The notes below the pieces were generated by a model. It was given only the letters and a program-made list of their open reading frames with translations, was not told the origin of the DNA and searched no databases. A DNA stretch of 64,000 nt from Sphingomonas sp. QA11. Its GTDB lineage: Bacteria; Pseudomonadota; Alphaproteobacteria; Sphingomonadales; Sphingomonadaceae. Of this stretch, positions 44,120 to 53,193 are shown one piece after another. The translations under genes and the position numbers were made by a program. Every line of letters starts with the position of its first letter. Position 1 is the stretch's first letter. Where the stretch lies: NCBI RefSeq assembly GCF_028473665.1, contig NZ_CP098774.1:2790001-2854000 (forward strand). The letters run 5' to 3'.

Positions 44120-45391
44120 GTGGACCGACAAGGTGTCAGCCTATTAAAGATCTTTGCGATCTTCTGCACCCTGCCCGTCGCGTTTCCCGGTACGCCGGCA
44201 ACAGCGCAGGCCATCACTGATCCCACTAAACCGCAGCCGCCAGCCGCACCGCCTCCTCCCAAGCCCGCTCAGGGACCTCCCTCGCCCTTCACCTTCACGG
44301 CAGCCTATACCGCCGATCTGGTCGATACCGTTTCCGGCGGCAAGAATCCGGGACCGGGCTATATTCACCTTATCAAGCTCTCGGCGGCTTATGACGGAAA
44401 CCTTGCCGGACATGCCGGATTGAGCGGCCTTGTCAGCGTGGTCAATCTCAACGGCTCGACCTTCACGACCTCGAAGGTCGGCGGCGTGCAAAGCATATCC
44501 GCCTCGGAAGCCCAACCGGCCGCCACGCGACTCTACGAAGCGTGGCTGCAACAGGAAATCCTGCAAGGACGCGGTGGGGTGAAGGCGGGGTTTGTCGACA
44601 TCAATACCACCTTTGATGTCCAGGAGACCGCGGCGCTCTTCCTCAATGCCTCGCACGGCATCGGACCCGATTTCAGCGACACCGGCCGGAATGGGCCTTC
44701 CGACTATCCGACGCCCGCCCTGGCGATGACGGCGTTCTATCGACCCGCCGATGGCTGGACGGCGCAATTGGGTATCTTCGACGGTGTCGCCGGCGCTCCC
44801 GACCATAAAGCCGCCTTTCTAGCCGTGAAGCTGGAGGGGGCATTGATCGTCGGCCAGGTCGAAAAACGCTTTGGCGACGCGGCACGCGTCGAATTGGGGG
44901 CGTGGACCTACACCGCGTCATTCCCGGCCCTTGACCAAGGACCGGTTGGCGCCACCCCACGCGCCTTGCGCGGGAACAGCGGCCTTTATGGCCTTGTCGA
45001 AGGGCGATTGTTGAACGCGCCGGGTGATCGCGAAGGGGGACTGAGCGGCTGGGTTCGTATCGGCATTGCCAACGGCGCCATCAACGAGATCGACAATTAT
45101 CTGGGAGCTGGCCTCGTCTATACCGGTCTGATCAAGGGACGTGACAAGGACGAAATCGGCATTGCCATCGCCAGGGCTGGTTTCGGATCCCCGGCACGGT
45201 CCGCCGAAGCGCGGCTCGGCAATGATCTTGGCAGCGCTGAAACCGATCTGGAACTGACCTACCGCTACGCGTTCAAGGACTGGCTCAACATTCAGCCGGA
45301 TATTCAGTATGTCATTAATCCCCACGCGGATCTGCATCTGCCCAACGCACTTGTCTTTGGTCTGCGCTTCGCATTTACCTATTCAAAATAG
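44120..45391 (+). CDS. Carbohydrate porin (OprB-like)
   Basis: 423-aa outer-membrane protein from the GTG at 44120 (a TTG at 44114 is alternative), giving a signal peptide GVSLLKIFAIFCTLPVAFPG ending ATAQA, then a Pro-rich spacer and barrel. Landmarks are TFDVQETAALFLNASHGIGP and PALAMTAFYRPADGWTAQLG, and a final aromatic FGLRFAFTYSK. OprB-type porins admit sugars. It is followed by a convergent lipoprotein gene. Start site is uncertain; the family call is moderately firm. Confidence 0.8.
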   Translation: MDRQGVSLLKIFAIFCTLPVAFPGTPATAQAITDPTKPQPPAAPPPPKPAQGPPSPFTFTAAYTADLVDTVSGGKNPGPGYIHLIKLSAAYDGNLAGHAGLSGLVSVVNLNGSTFTTSKVGGVQSISASEAQPAATRLYEAWLQQEILQGRGGVKAGFVDINTTFDVQETAALFLNASHGIGPDFSDTGRNGPSDYPTPALAMTAFYRPADGWTAQLGIFDGVAGAPDHKAAFLAVKLEGALIVGQVEKRFGDAARVELGAWTYTASFPALDQGPVGATPRALRGNSGLYGLVEGRLLNAPGDREGGLSGWVRIGIANGAINEIDNYLGAGLVYTGLIKGRDKDEIGIAIARAGFGSPARSAEARLGNDLGSAETDLELTYRYAFKDWLNIQPDIQYVINPHADLHLPNALVFGLRFAFTYSK

Positions 45392-45419
45392 TCGGCCCGA
45401 CAGGTGGGATCGGTCTCTA

Positions 45420-45869
45420 TTACGGTCGAGCAAGAGGGGATGGGGCGGCAATCACGGCCTTTACGGGAGAATTGATCGGACAGGCTTTGCCGCGATCGAA
45501 ACAGGCACGCACCGCTTCCCCGTCCACCATGGTCCAGGCAACACGCGCTACATACCGGGTACAGGCTTGGTCGGCACTCCGGTAGATCGCGCCGACGGAA
45601 GCATGCGCGGTTTGCAGCCGATCTCCACTGACCCCGATATGCTCCAGACGCACGCCGGAAGGCGACAGCAATGTCGTCCGTACTCTTCGGCAGACACGAC
45701 CAGCAAGTTCCATCCCGTTTTCGACCTTGTAGGCCACAGGTGCGCCGAGGCTGAAATACGGACTGCCCGAGGCCTGTGTCTGAATATCCACGGTTGACCC
45801 CGAGCTTGCGCAACCCGCAAGGCATAGGGCGCCGCCAAGATAGGCACTCATCGCCCGACCTGTGATCAT
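45420..45869 (-). CDS. Putative lipoprotein
   Basis: 149 aa. Start ATG 45869 gives MITGRAMSAYLGGALCLAGC: a short signal peptide with a lipobox (LAGC) and Cys as +1. GTGAGG precedes it; the frame is open further upstream without homology. The mature part contains four more Cys (CRRVRTT, QACTRY, RACFDR, KACPIN), suggesting disulfides. No family recognised. Confidence 0.65.
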   Translation of the reverse strand: MITGRAMSAYLGGALCLAGCASSGSTVDIQTQASGSPYFSLGAPVAYKVENGMELAGRVCRRVRTTLLSPSGVRLEHIGVSGDRLQTAHASVGAIYRSADQACTRYVARVAWTMVDGEAVRACFDRGKACPINSPVKAVIAAPSPLARP

Positions 45870-46104
45870 CGCTCGCCTCACGACATCACCTCCATATGCT
45901 GCGTTCAAAACTTCACCCCATGTTTCAAGAGGTTCTTGCTTTGCAAATGCGCCGCAGCTCCTGAGCATCTGCCCGGTCAGATCGCAAAACGCTTGGTGCT
46001 TCCTTAAGGCTCCTTCTCTCTTTTGCGAATTTCCGAATATCCACAGCTTGCAGATTGTGGCGGGGCCACGCCACTTTCCGAGGCGTCTTTTCCCCGAAGA
46101 CTCT

Positions 46105-46257
46105 CAGATCGGCCGTCGATCGGCGCTTCTTCCACTTGGCAACAGTCTTCTGGTTGACCCCGTGCCGCTTCGCCAGCGTCCTCAGGCTCTCTTGACTATG
46201 TTGTGCTCGACGGACCGCCTCTGTCGTTGTGGCGCTCCCGTGGAGTACCTGGCCCAT
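46105..46257 (-). pseudogene. IS481-family transposase N-terminal stump
   Basis: Starts MGQVLHGSATTTEAVRRAQH and continues through SLRTLAKRHGVNQKTVAKWKKR, the characteristic IS481 helix-turn-helix; one codon appears missing after EAVRRA. Similarity stops after STADL, and the remaining frame to 45925 is unrelated. The integrase domain is absent. A transposition relic. Confidence 0.8.
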
Positions 46258-46452
46258 AGCGCTTCCTTCCAGTTGATGGTGAATAGCGCACCATCAAAAC
46301 CCGGGATCAAACACATCGTAGTCGCTTCGCCGCTCCACGGCCGATATGGACCTCACCACGTCAAAGCCCGTGCGACATCGGCGAGGAACGATGGCGCGAG
46401 AACCTGGCAAAGACGCGCCACGTGATGCGGCGTGACAGATATCATCCGTCCG

Positions 46453-47655
46453 CTACGCCGTTATCCTCCCATCGGATTCCGTCGCCGGAATCTCGTCGTC
46501 ATGCTGCCCCAGCATCGGCGCCGCGAATGGCTTCGGCCCCGGCGTACGCCCGAATTTGATCGCCCGCGTGACTCCGCGATAATAGCCGAGCACCGGGTGT
46601 GCGATGCTGGAAACCATATCCTCGACACGCACTTGCGGGTGTTCAAACATTTCCTCGATATGACGAACGGCGGAGCACGGCACGGCGTCACCGAAAATCC
46701 GCTCCCATTCGAGCGCGGTTCTCGCGGCAAGTGCGGCGTGCAGTTGCGGGACCAGTTCGGCGGCATGTTGGGCGCGCCTGCGTACGGTGTCGTAGCGTTG
46801 GTTGTTCGCCAGCTGGTCAAGACCCGTTAGCGCACACAATGCTTTCCAGAAATGCGGCGTGTTGGCCGAGAGGTAAAGATACCCGTCGCCGGTCGGATGG
46901 AGCCCGGTAATTCCGCCGGACCGCATGTCGCGCGAAATATCATGTGCCTCCCCTTCCGCCTGGATCATCCGCGCCGACTGCATCGTCAGCGCGCTGCGCA
47001 GCAGAGAGACCCCGACATATTGCCCCTTTCCGCTGCGTTCGCGCTCGAATAGGGCCGATGAAACGCCCGCCGCGACCAGGGCTGCTGCGTAATAGTCAAC
47101 TGGCGAGCCGTAGGTAAGCTCGGGTACCGGTGGCTTGCCCTGCAGCACGCACATCCCGGTCATCGCCTGGAGCACCTGATCGTACCCCGCCTTGCCGCTT
47201 AGCGGGCCTTCCTCGCCATAGCCGCTGACCGCGCAATAGATCAGGCGCGGATTGATCGCTTCCAGCCCAGGATAATCAATGCCGAGTCGCTCGGCGACGC
47301 CCGGTCGGAAATTGTGGACGAGTATATCGGCCCGCGCGATCAGACTCATCAGCGTCGCATGATCGGCTTCCGCCTTGAGGTCGAGCACGATGCCGCGCTT
47401 GCTGCGATTGACGCCGAGGAATGCGCGATTCTCGCCGTCGAGCGTGGACGGATAGGCACGCAGATTGTCGCCGGCGGGCGGCTCGACCTTGATCACGTCG
47501 GCGCCCTGATCGGCCAGCAACGAACAGCCATACGGCCCGGCGATGTAGGCGCTGAGATCGAGCACGCCGATGCCCGAAAGCGGCCCGCGCGGGCCATCGC
47601 GCGCAGGATTGTCGAACGCGGAGACAGAGGGCGAAAAGGAGGATGCCTTCGTCAA
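46453..47655 (-). CDS. CaiB/BaiF family III CoA-transferase
   Basis: 400 aa. Motifs GVLDLSAYIAGPYGCSLLAD, VIKVEPPAGD, LDLKAEADHATLMSLIARAD and LVHNFRPGVAERLGID are typical; the catalytic Asp lies in TYGSPVDYYAAALVAAG. Family III enzymes move CoA between carboxylic acids, e.g. succinyl-CoA to malate, citramalate or itaconate. The TTG at 47655, 2 bp after the esterase stop, is the likeliest start; a longer form from 47709 would overlap the esterase. Last gene of the glycoside operon. Confidence 0.9.
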   Translation of the reverse strand: MTKASSFSPSVSAFDNPARDGPRGPLSGIGVLDLSAYIAGPYGCSLLADQGADVIKVEPPAGDNLRAYPSTLDGENRAFLGVNRSKRGIVLDLKAEADHATLMSLIARADILVHNFRPGVAERLGIDYPGLEAINPRLIYCAVSGYGEEGPLSGKAGYDQVLQAMTGMCVLQGKPPVPELTYGSPVDYYAAALVAAGVSSALFERERSGKGQYVGVSLLRSALTMQSARMIQAEGEAHDISRDMRSGGITGLHPTGDGYLYLSANTPHFWKALCALTGLDQLANNQRYDTVRRRAQHAAELVPQLHAALAARTALEWERIFGDAVPCSAVRHIEEMFEHPQVRVEDMVSSIAHPVLGYYRGVTRAIKFGRTPGPKPFAAPMLGQHDDEIPATESDGRITA

Positions 47656-47657
47656 GA

Positions 47658-49223
47658 TCAGGTTCCCGGTTGGGTGTAAGGTACAGGGGCGAACAGCGCG
47701 CGCTGCCACCGGCGCGGGTCGTTCTCGACGCGGCTCGCGATATCGAAGATCATCGTGGCGCGGCGCTGCTCGTCATAGCTGGACCAGGCCGACAGTCCGG
47801 CAAGGTTGGGGTTGCCAGTGCGGGCAAAGGCGACGAAACGCCGCTGCATCAACCACGCCAGCGCGCGGGTGTCCGGGCCGGTACCGGTCAAGGCATCAGG
47901 CGCATCGAGCGTGCCGAAGACAAGCCCGATATCGATCCCGTGGAACGCCCCTCGGCTGGGGTTGGTCGGTGACGCGAAATCGACCTGATAGACGTAGGCC
48001 GGCCGGCCGGCACGGGCGCGCACCTCCGCCTCGATCACTTGCGGTCGCCAGCTGCGCCCGTCCGTGGTGGCGGCATAGAAGATATCGGCGGGAGACGCTG
48101 CAGGCATATGCGCGCGATAGGCACTGACGACGGCTTCAGGCGACAGGTCGACCGGCAGTTCGGCGGCGATACGATCGGGCAACGCCTCCCAGGTCAGCGC
48201 GCGCATCTCAGGCGAGGCGGGGTCGGAGAAATCACGGGTCTCGTCACGTGTCCCACCGAGCATCAGATCGACATCGAGCCCGATCGGATGGGCGTCCGGC
48301 CAGAAGGGATGGCGCGTCAGCCAGCGGTCATCGAGCACAGAGCCCATATAGATCGCACCGCGCTCAATCGGATCGTCGGCATCGAGCGCCTCGATCAGTT
48401 TTTCGACAGGCTGGTCGAACAGGCGTCGGGATTCGGTGTCCTTCAAGCCGAGCCGCGCGAGATAGGCACGGGCGCGGCGGGTCGCGTGCACCGGACCCGA
48501 GACGGTCACCTGCTGCCCGCTCATCGTGATCGCACGGCGGAACAGGCCACGCGCGGCGGGCATCGCCATCAACGTCGCGATCTTGGCGCCGCCGCCCGAC
48601 TGGCCGATCAGGGTGACGCGCGCCGGATCGCCGCCGAACGCGGCGACATTGTCACGCACCCATTGCAGCGCGAGCACCAGGTCGAGCTGGCCGGCATTGC
48701 CGCTGTCCGGGAAAGCCGCGTCCAGTCGGGCAAGGTAGAGATAACCCAGCGCGTTGAGCCGGTGATTGACCGTCACCACGACGACCTCACCTGCTGCGGC
48801 GAGTTGGCGGCCATCGGTGATCGGGTCGTTGGCGCTGCCATAGGCATAGCCGCCGCCATGGATCCACACCATCACCGGCAGGCGCGCGCGCATGCCGGGC
48901 GCAGGCGTCCATATGTTCAGCGACAGGCAGTCCTCGGCCTGTGGACGCCGCTTGCCGCGCTGCGGGCAGGCCGGGCCGGACTCGGTCGCGCGGACCGTCT
49001 CCGCCAGCACCGGTGCGGCGGTGGGCGCCCGAAAGCGCCTAGCTTGCCCGTATCGGATACCGCGGAAGGCCGCGACGCCGTTCCGCCGTTCGCCGACGAA
49101 GCGCCCGGCCCGGCAGGCGATCACCGGATCGCCCGCCCCGTGCACTACGCCGGTGGCAAGCATGGTAGCACTTCCGGCTATCATCGCGCGCCGCGTCGGA
49201 GAGGCGAAAGCACCCGGCGTCAT
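47658..49223 (-). CDS. Type-B carboxylesterase, exported (Tat-like signal)
   Basis: 521 aa alpha/beta hydrolase. Seen: EDCLSLNIWTPAPG, oxyanion VWIHGGGYAYGSAND, nucleophile Ser in LIGQSGGGAKIATLMAMPA, His in SRGAFHGIDIGLVFG and an acidic GTRDETRDFSD segment. The start ATG 49223 (overlapping GH127 by ATGA) gives SPTRRAMIAGSATMLATGVV, a Tat-type signal. Cleaves carboxyl esters in the periplasm, for example acyl groups on a glycoside (inference). Confidence 0.92.
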   Translation of the reverse strand: MTPGAFASPTRRAMIAGSATMLATGVVHGAGDPVIACRAGRFVGERRNGVAAFRGIRYGQARRFRAPTAAPVLAETVRATESGPACPQRGKRRPQAEDCLSLNIWTPAPGMRARLPVMVWIHGGGYAYGSANDPITDGRQLAAAGEVVVVTVNHRLNALGYLYLARLDAAFPDSGNAGQLDLVLALQWVRDNVAAFGGDPARVTLIGQSGGGAKIATLMAMPAARGLFRRAITMSGQQVTVSGPVHATRRARAYLARLGLKDTESRRLFDQPVEKLIEALDADDPIERGAIYMGSVLDDRWLTRHPFWPDAHPIGLDVDLMLGGTRDETRDFSDPASPEMRALTWEALPDRIAAELPVDLSPEAVVSAYRAHMPAASPADIFYAATTDGRSWRPQVIEAEVRARAGRPAYVYQVDFASPTNPSRGAFHGIDIGLVFGTLDAPDALTGTGPDTRALAWLMQRRFVAFARTGNPNLAGLSAWSSYDEQRRATMIFDIASRVENDPRRWQRALFAPVPYTQPGT

Positions 49224-51055
49224 GCGTCGCCCTCCGCCAGGCCAAGCCAGGTCAGCCGCCACGCGCCGTCCTGTCGCCCGCCCGCGCGATACCAAGGCTC
49301 GAACACGATCGATGCGCGACCTGCCGGCTCCAGCCGGATCGTGTCGCCATCGGCGACGGCCACCGGCGCTCCAGCGAAGCGTACCGTCTCGCTGCGTTTG
49401 AAGCCGTCGACCAGACCTGTTGCATAAGCGAGCGGCCCGCGGCTGACCGCGACGAAATCATAATGCATCACTTCCTGCGCGACCGGCACATTGCCGGGTG
49501 CGAGCGATTCTTGCACGTTGTGCTGCGTCGCGTGATGCACCCTGACGGGCATCGGCACATCGAGCGTGATGACATCGCCCGGCGCCCAGTCGCGCTCGAT
49601 GCGCGCATAGCGGCCCGGGATCGCCACGATCGTCTCGTCGCCGACGCGCAATGTCGCATACTCGGCCCAATTGGGAATGCGAACGTCGACCGCGAAATGT
49701 GCAGGCGACACGGGCGTCACCTCGATCGCGATCGGCCCATCGAACGGATAAGCGGTTTGCTGGCGAAGCTGAACGACACCCGCTTCCGGCAACGTGATCT
49801 TGGCGGAGGATTCGCCCAACAGGTTGATCGCGATCGCCCCATCGACGGTCACGCCGTAGGCGATCGCCGGCAGTTCCTCCAACGCTATCGCCCCGCTCGA
49901 CTTGCAGCAGCGCCAATAGGTCGTGTGTATCCGCCGTCCGTTGGGGAAGGAATAATAGCACCAATCCTCGCCGTCGGGCGCCTGCGCGCCGAGCAGGTCG
50001 TTGTAGGCGCTGCGCTCGATCTCCTGTGCGAAGGCGGCGTCGCCCAGGATCGTCAGCAATTCGCGGTTGAGCTGGATCCACGCCATGGTCGAACAGGTCT
50101 CGACATAGGCTTCGGGGCTGAACACGCCGGCGGGATTGAACACCTCGCGCGAGCGATGCGCGACCCCGCCCCATGGCCCGCCGCCGAGCGTCAGGTGATG
50201 CGAGCGTACCGCCTGCCAGATGTTGCGCACCGCAGCGAGATATCGTTGCTCACCCGTCGCGCGGTTGAGCTTGGCGAGCCCGACCAGGTTCCACAGCAGC
50301 TGATATGCCTTGCCCGTGGCGATCTCGGATGGATCGGCACCGGCCAGCGCCGCGCTTAGCAAGCGGTTGTGCGGTTCGCTTTCGGCCTGCGCGACCACCA
50401 GCCGCGCGAGATCGAGATAACGCTCCTCGTCGGTCGCGAAAAAGAGCTCGACCGCAGGATCGAGCAGCACGGTCGCCGACAGGCCGAAATGGTTGCCGAG
50501 ATCGGTGATCGCGATCCCGCCCTCGGTCAATGTGCGCCAGCATAGATCGCCGATGCGTGCAGCGGCATCGCGATAGCGTTCATCGCCGACCGCCTTCCAC
50601 AACTCGACCAGGCCGAGGACCAGATAGGAGTGCGTCCAGATATCCCAGGTTCGCAACGCCGGCGCCCCGTCCCAGGTCACCGGCTTGGGCGGCTGCGGCA
50701 CCATGAAGCGGCGCGACGGCGCGTAATTGCCGAGATAACCGTCCGCATCCTGGCGCTCGATCAGATAATCGGCGACGCGCAGCACGCGGCCGAGCAGCGC
50801 ATCGTCACCGGCGCGGACCGCGGCGCGGGTCGCGGCGACCAACCACTTGCCGGCATGTTCGCCGTACCAATCGCCTTCCTCGTCGCCCGCCACGACCTCC
50901 GGCGCGAACAGGGCGATCGCCGGGCTGCGCTCGTCGGTGATGAAATGCGAGAGCCGACCCTTGCGATTGGCCTCGACCGCTTCGCCGAGTAGCCCACCCA
51001 ATGTCGCCGCGTCGGGCGGCGCGAGGCGCATCGCCGGCTCAGCGATCGGCGGCAC
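49220..51055 (-). CDS. GH127-type glycosidase (beta-L-arabinofuranosidase family, DUF1680)
   Basis: 611 aa. An (alpha/alpha)6 barrel with the Zn-thiolate active site of GH127: Glu and Cys in VETCSTMAWIQLN and the Cys pair in TTYWRCCKSSGAIALEELPA, corresponding to Glu338/Cys340/Cys417/Cys418 of HypBA1. No signal peptide is evident, so probably cytoplasmic. It begins 14 bp inside the preceding gene's end and overlaps the esterase gene. Substrate may be an arabinofuranoside or another pentoside/hexoside; family specificity varies. Confidence 0.9.
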   Translation of the reverse strand: MPPIAEPAMRLAPPDAATLGGLLGEAVEANRKGRLSHFITDERSPAIALFAPEVVAGDEEGDWYGEHAGKWLVAATRAAVRAGDDALLGRVLRVADYLIERQDADGYLGNYAPSRRFMVPQPPKPVTWDGAPALRTWDIWTHSYLVLGLVELWKAVGDERYRDAAARIGDLCWRTLTEGGIAITDLGNHFGLSATVLLDPAVELFFATDEERYLDLARLVVAQAESEPHNRLLSAALAGADPSEIATGKAYQLLWNLVGLAKLNRATGEQRYLAAVRNIWQAVRSHHLTLGGGPWGGVAHRSREVFNPAGVFSPEAYVETCSTMAWIQLNRELLTILGDAAFAQEIERSAYNDLLGAQAPDGEDWCYYSFPNGRRIHTTYWRCCKSSGAIALEELPAIAYGVTVDGAIAINLLGESSAKITLPEAGVVQLRQQTAYPFDGPIAIEVTPVSPAHFAVDVRIPNWAEYATLRVGDETIVAIPGRYARIERDWAPGDVITLDVPMPVRVHHATQHNVQESLAPGNVPVAQEVMHYDFVAVSRGPLAYATGLVDGFKRSETVRFAGAPVAVADGDTIRLEPAGRASIVFEPWYRAGGRQDGAWRLTWLGLAEGDA

Positions 51056-53183
51056 AACGGAATCCGATCCCGGCCGAACGATCCTTGGCGGGCGCCATCA
51101 ACAGCAATTTGCCGTGCTGGTCGAGGCGGTAGGCCGGCGGAAAATACCAATGCGAGGTCTGCGGCTGGTAGGCGCTGCCGCCGCGCAGCACGCCGCCCCG
51201 GATGCGGTCATCATGATATTCGTCGGTCCATTGCCAGACGTTGCCGACCAGATCTTCCACGCCGAATGGACTCGCACCCTCGGGATGCGCGCCGACGTCG
51301 GCCGGCGCCGGCATGACGCGGTCGAGCGACGGCGCGGGCACCGCGGCCTCGTCCCATTGATTGCCCCAGGGATAGCGCCGGCCGTCGGTCCCCTGCCCGG
51401 CATATTGCCATTCCCATTCGCGCGGCAGGCGCTTTCCCGCCCAGGCGGCATAAGCGCGCGCATCCTCGAGCGAGACCCAGACGACGGGCTTGTTCTCCCA
51501 ACCGGCGGGCGGCGCGCCGTCGTGCCAATGGGGCAGGAAATTGCGACTGTCGGCGGGCGCGTATCCACTGGCGTCGAGGAACGCCTTGAACTGCGCATTC
51601 GTCACTGGGAAGCGGTCGATCCAGAAGGCGTGGATGGCCATCCGCCGACGATGATGACGGCGCGGGCCGTCCTCCCAGGGATACTGCACGTCGACGCCCT
51701 CGATCGCGTAGCCCTCAATCTCGATCCCATGCACCGCGAAGTCGAAGTCGCCAGCGGGGATCGCCACCATGCCTTCCGGCGCATCCGCATAACGGGCGGT
51801 CGGCGCGATAGGAACAAGTTGTTGCTTGGCCGAGGTCCAGCCGGCGGACAGCGAGGCGAATGGCGTAGCGGCATGGGCACGCATCTCAGCCTGGAACGCG
51901 TCCAGCCCGTCGACCATCTGCCCCTCTGTTACCGCGAGGATCGCGCCGAAGCCGCGCCCGGCAACTTCCAGCGTCAGGATCGCGCGGTCGCCGTCGAGTC
52001 GCGGATCGAGCGCAACGCCATTCCAGACATCGACGTAGCGAGTACCCGCGACATGCAGCACCGCGAGTTGCTCGCCTCCGACGGCGTATTCATTGCGGTT
52101 GATCAGCGTCCAGAGGATCCGCCCTTCGCGCGGGAAACGGCTGGCGAAGATCCCTGCCTGCAAAGTCCGCTCGTACGGCCGCCAGTCGGGGCTGACCATC
52201 AGCGGCGCGAAGAAGCGCTGCACCATCGCCACCCGGCGCAACGTCTCGGCATCGCGCGGCGTGAACATGTTGACGAAGCCGAAGACGTTCTCCCACGCGA
52301 CGTAGCCGACGCCGTTGAAGAAGGCGTGTTGCAGGTCGTTGGTCCGCGAGCGGCTCCAGCGGTTCTCGATATTGATGATGTGCCGTGGCTCAAGCCATTT
52401 CAGCTTGAGCACCGTCGGGATGCTCTCGTCGGGGACGCGCTTGGTCCAGCTCTGCAAGTTCCAACCAAGGATATGGTCGCCGGCTTGCGATGTCGTCTCG
52501 GGCTGCAACACCACCGCCCGCCCCGCCGCCTCGCACGCCTTGTGGAAGGCGAGCGGTACGCCGCTATAGGTGTCGCCGTTGATACCGTCGGCGCCGGTCG
52601 CCGCGACGATCGCCGCCATCCGCTCCCAGTCGGGCGCACCGTCCGGCCGGGTGCCATTGTCCCATGGCATGGTCGGCAGGAATACTTTGACCCCGCGCCG
52701 GTGGAAGTCGGCGACGACCTGCTTCAGTCCCTCGATGCCGCCGGGCAACGCATCGACCAGGTCGAACTGGCTGCGGTCGTCGACCCCGATATTGGGATAG
52801 ATGTACCAGATGAGCACGCTGTCGACGGTGCCGAGCCGCGCCTCGAGATCGTCGAGATAGCGGTCGACGGTGTAGCGCCCCGTCTCGGGATCATAGAAAT
52901 AGCGGTCCTCGACCATCAGCAAATTGTGGACGAAATTCGTCTGCGACCATTTGAGGTCGGGGCGGCGATAGAAATCGTCGTCGAAGCCGATACGGATCAG
53001 ATGTTCGCGGCGCCACTCGATCAGTCCCTGCACCCATTCGTCCGCCGCGCCGTCGGCATCGATCTTCCAGCGTCCCATTTCCTGGAACGGCCAGCCCGGT
53101 ACCTTGCCCGGTGTGGGCAGATAGGGACCGGTGAGCGCGTGCGAGAATTTGACGTCGCTGGTCGTATGGATCGGGTTGGTCAT
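51039..53183 (-). CDS. TIM-barrel-like glycosidase fused to a SUMF1/FGE-type domain
   Basis: 714 aa. Residues about 1-430 look like a barrel glycosidase-like domain (LLMVEDRYFYDPETGRYTVD; TGADGINGDTYSGVPLAFHK, with acidic residues; HAFFNGVGYVAWENVFGF). From about residue 480 a SUMF1/FGE-sulfatase domain follows: FWIDRFPVTNAQFKAFLDAS, GKRLPREWEWQYAGQG, ASPFGVEDLVGNVWQWTDEY and GGVLRGGSAYQPQT. The catalytic cysteines of true formylglycine-generating enzymes are absent there, so it is a non-FGE member, perhaps carbohydrate-binding. Start ATG 53183; second in an operon after PfkB. Confidence 0.75.
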   Translation of the reverse strand: MTNPIHTTSDVKFSHALTGPYLPTPGKVPGWPFQEMGRWKIDADGAADEWVQGLIEWRREHLIRIGFDDDFYRRPDLKWSQTNFVHNLLMVEDRYFYDPETGRYTVDRYLDDLEARLGTVDSVLIWYIYPNIGVDDRSQFDLVDALPGGIEGLKQVVADFHRRGVKVFLPTMPWDNGTRPDGAPDWERMAAIVAATGADGINGDTYSGVPLAFHKACEAAGRAVVLQPETTSQAGDHILGWNLQSWTKRVPDESIPTVLKLKWLEPRHIINIENRWSRSRTNDLQHAFFNGVGYVAWENVFGFVNMFTPRDAETLRRVAMVQRFFAPLMVSPDWRPYERTLQAGIFASRFPREGRILWTLINRNEYAVGGEQLAVLHVAGTRYVDVWNGVALDPRLDGDRAILTLEVAGRGFGAILAVTEGQMVDGLDAFQAEMRAHAATPFASLSAGWTSAKQQLVPIAPTARYADAPEGMVAIPAGDFDFAVHGIEIEGYAIEGVDVQYPWEDGPRRHHRRRMAIHAFWIDRFPVTNAQFKAFLDASGYAPADSRNFLPHWHDGAPPAGWENKPVVWVSLEDARAYAAWAGKRLPREWEWQYAGQGTDGRRYPWGNQWDEAAVPAPSLDRVMPAPADVGAHPEGASPFGVEDLVGNVWQWTDEYHDDRIRGGVLRGGSAYQPQTSHWYFPPAYRLDQHGKLLLMAPAKDRSAGIGFRCAADR

Positions 53184-53193
53184 AGGTCTTTCT

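Noticed and set aside
48039..49427. 462-aa plus-strand frame opposite the esterase gene
   Set aside because: Antisense shadow; the minus strand has a complete catalytic triad and Tat-type signal.
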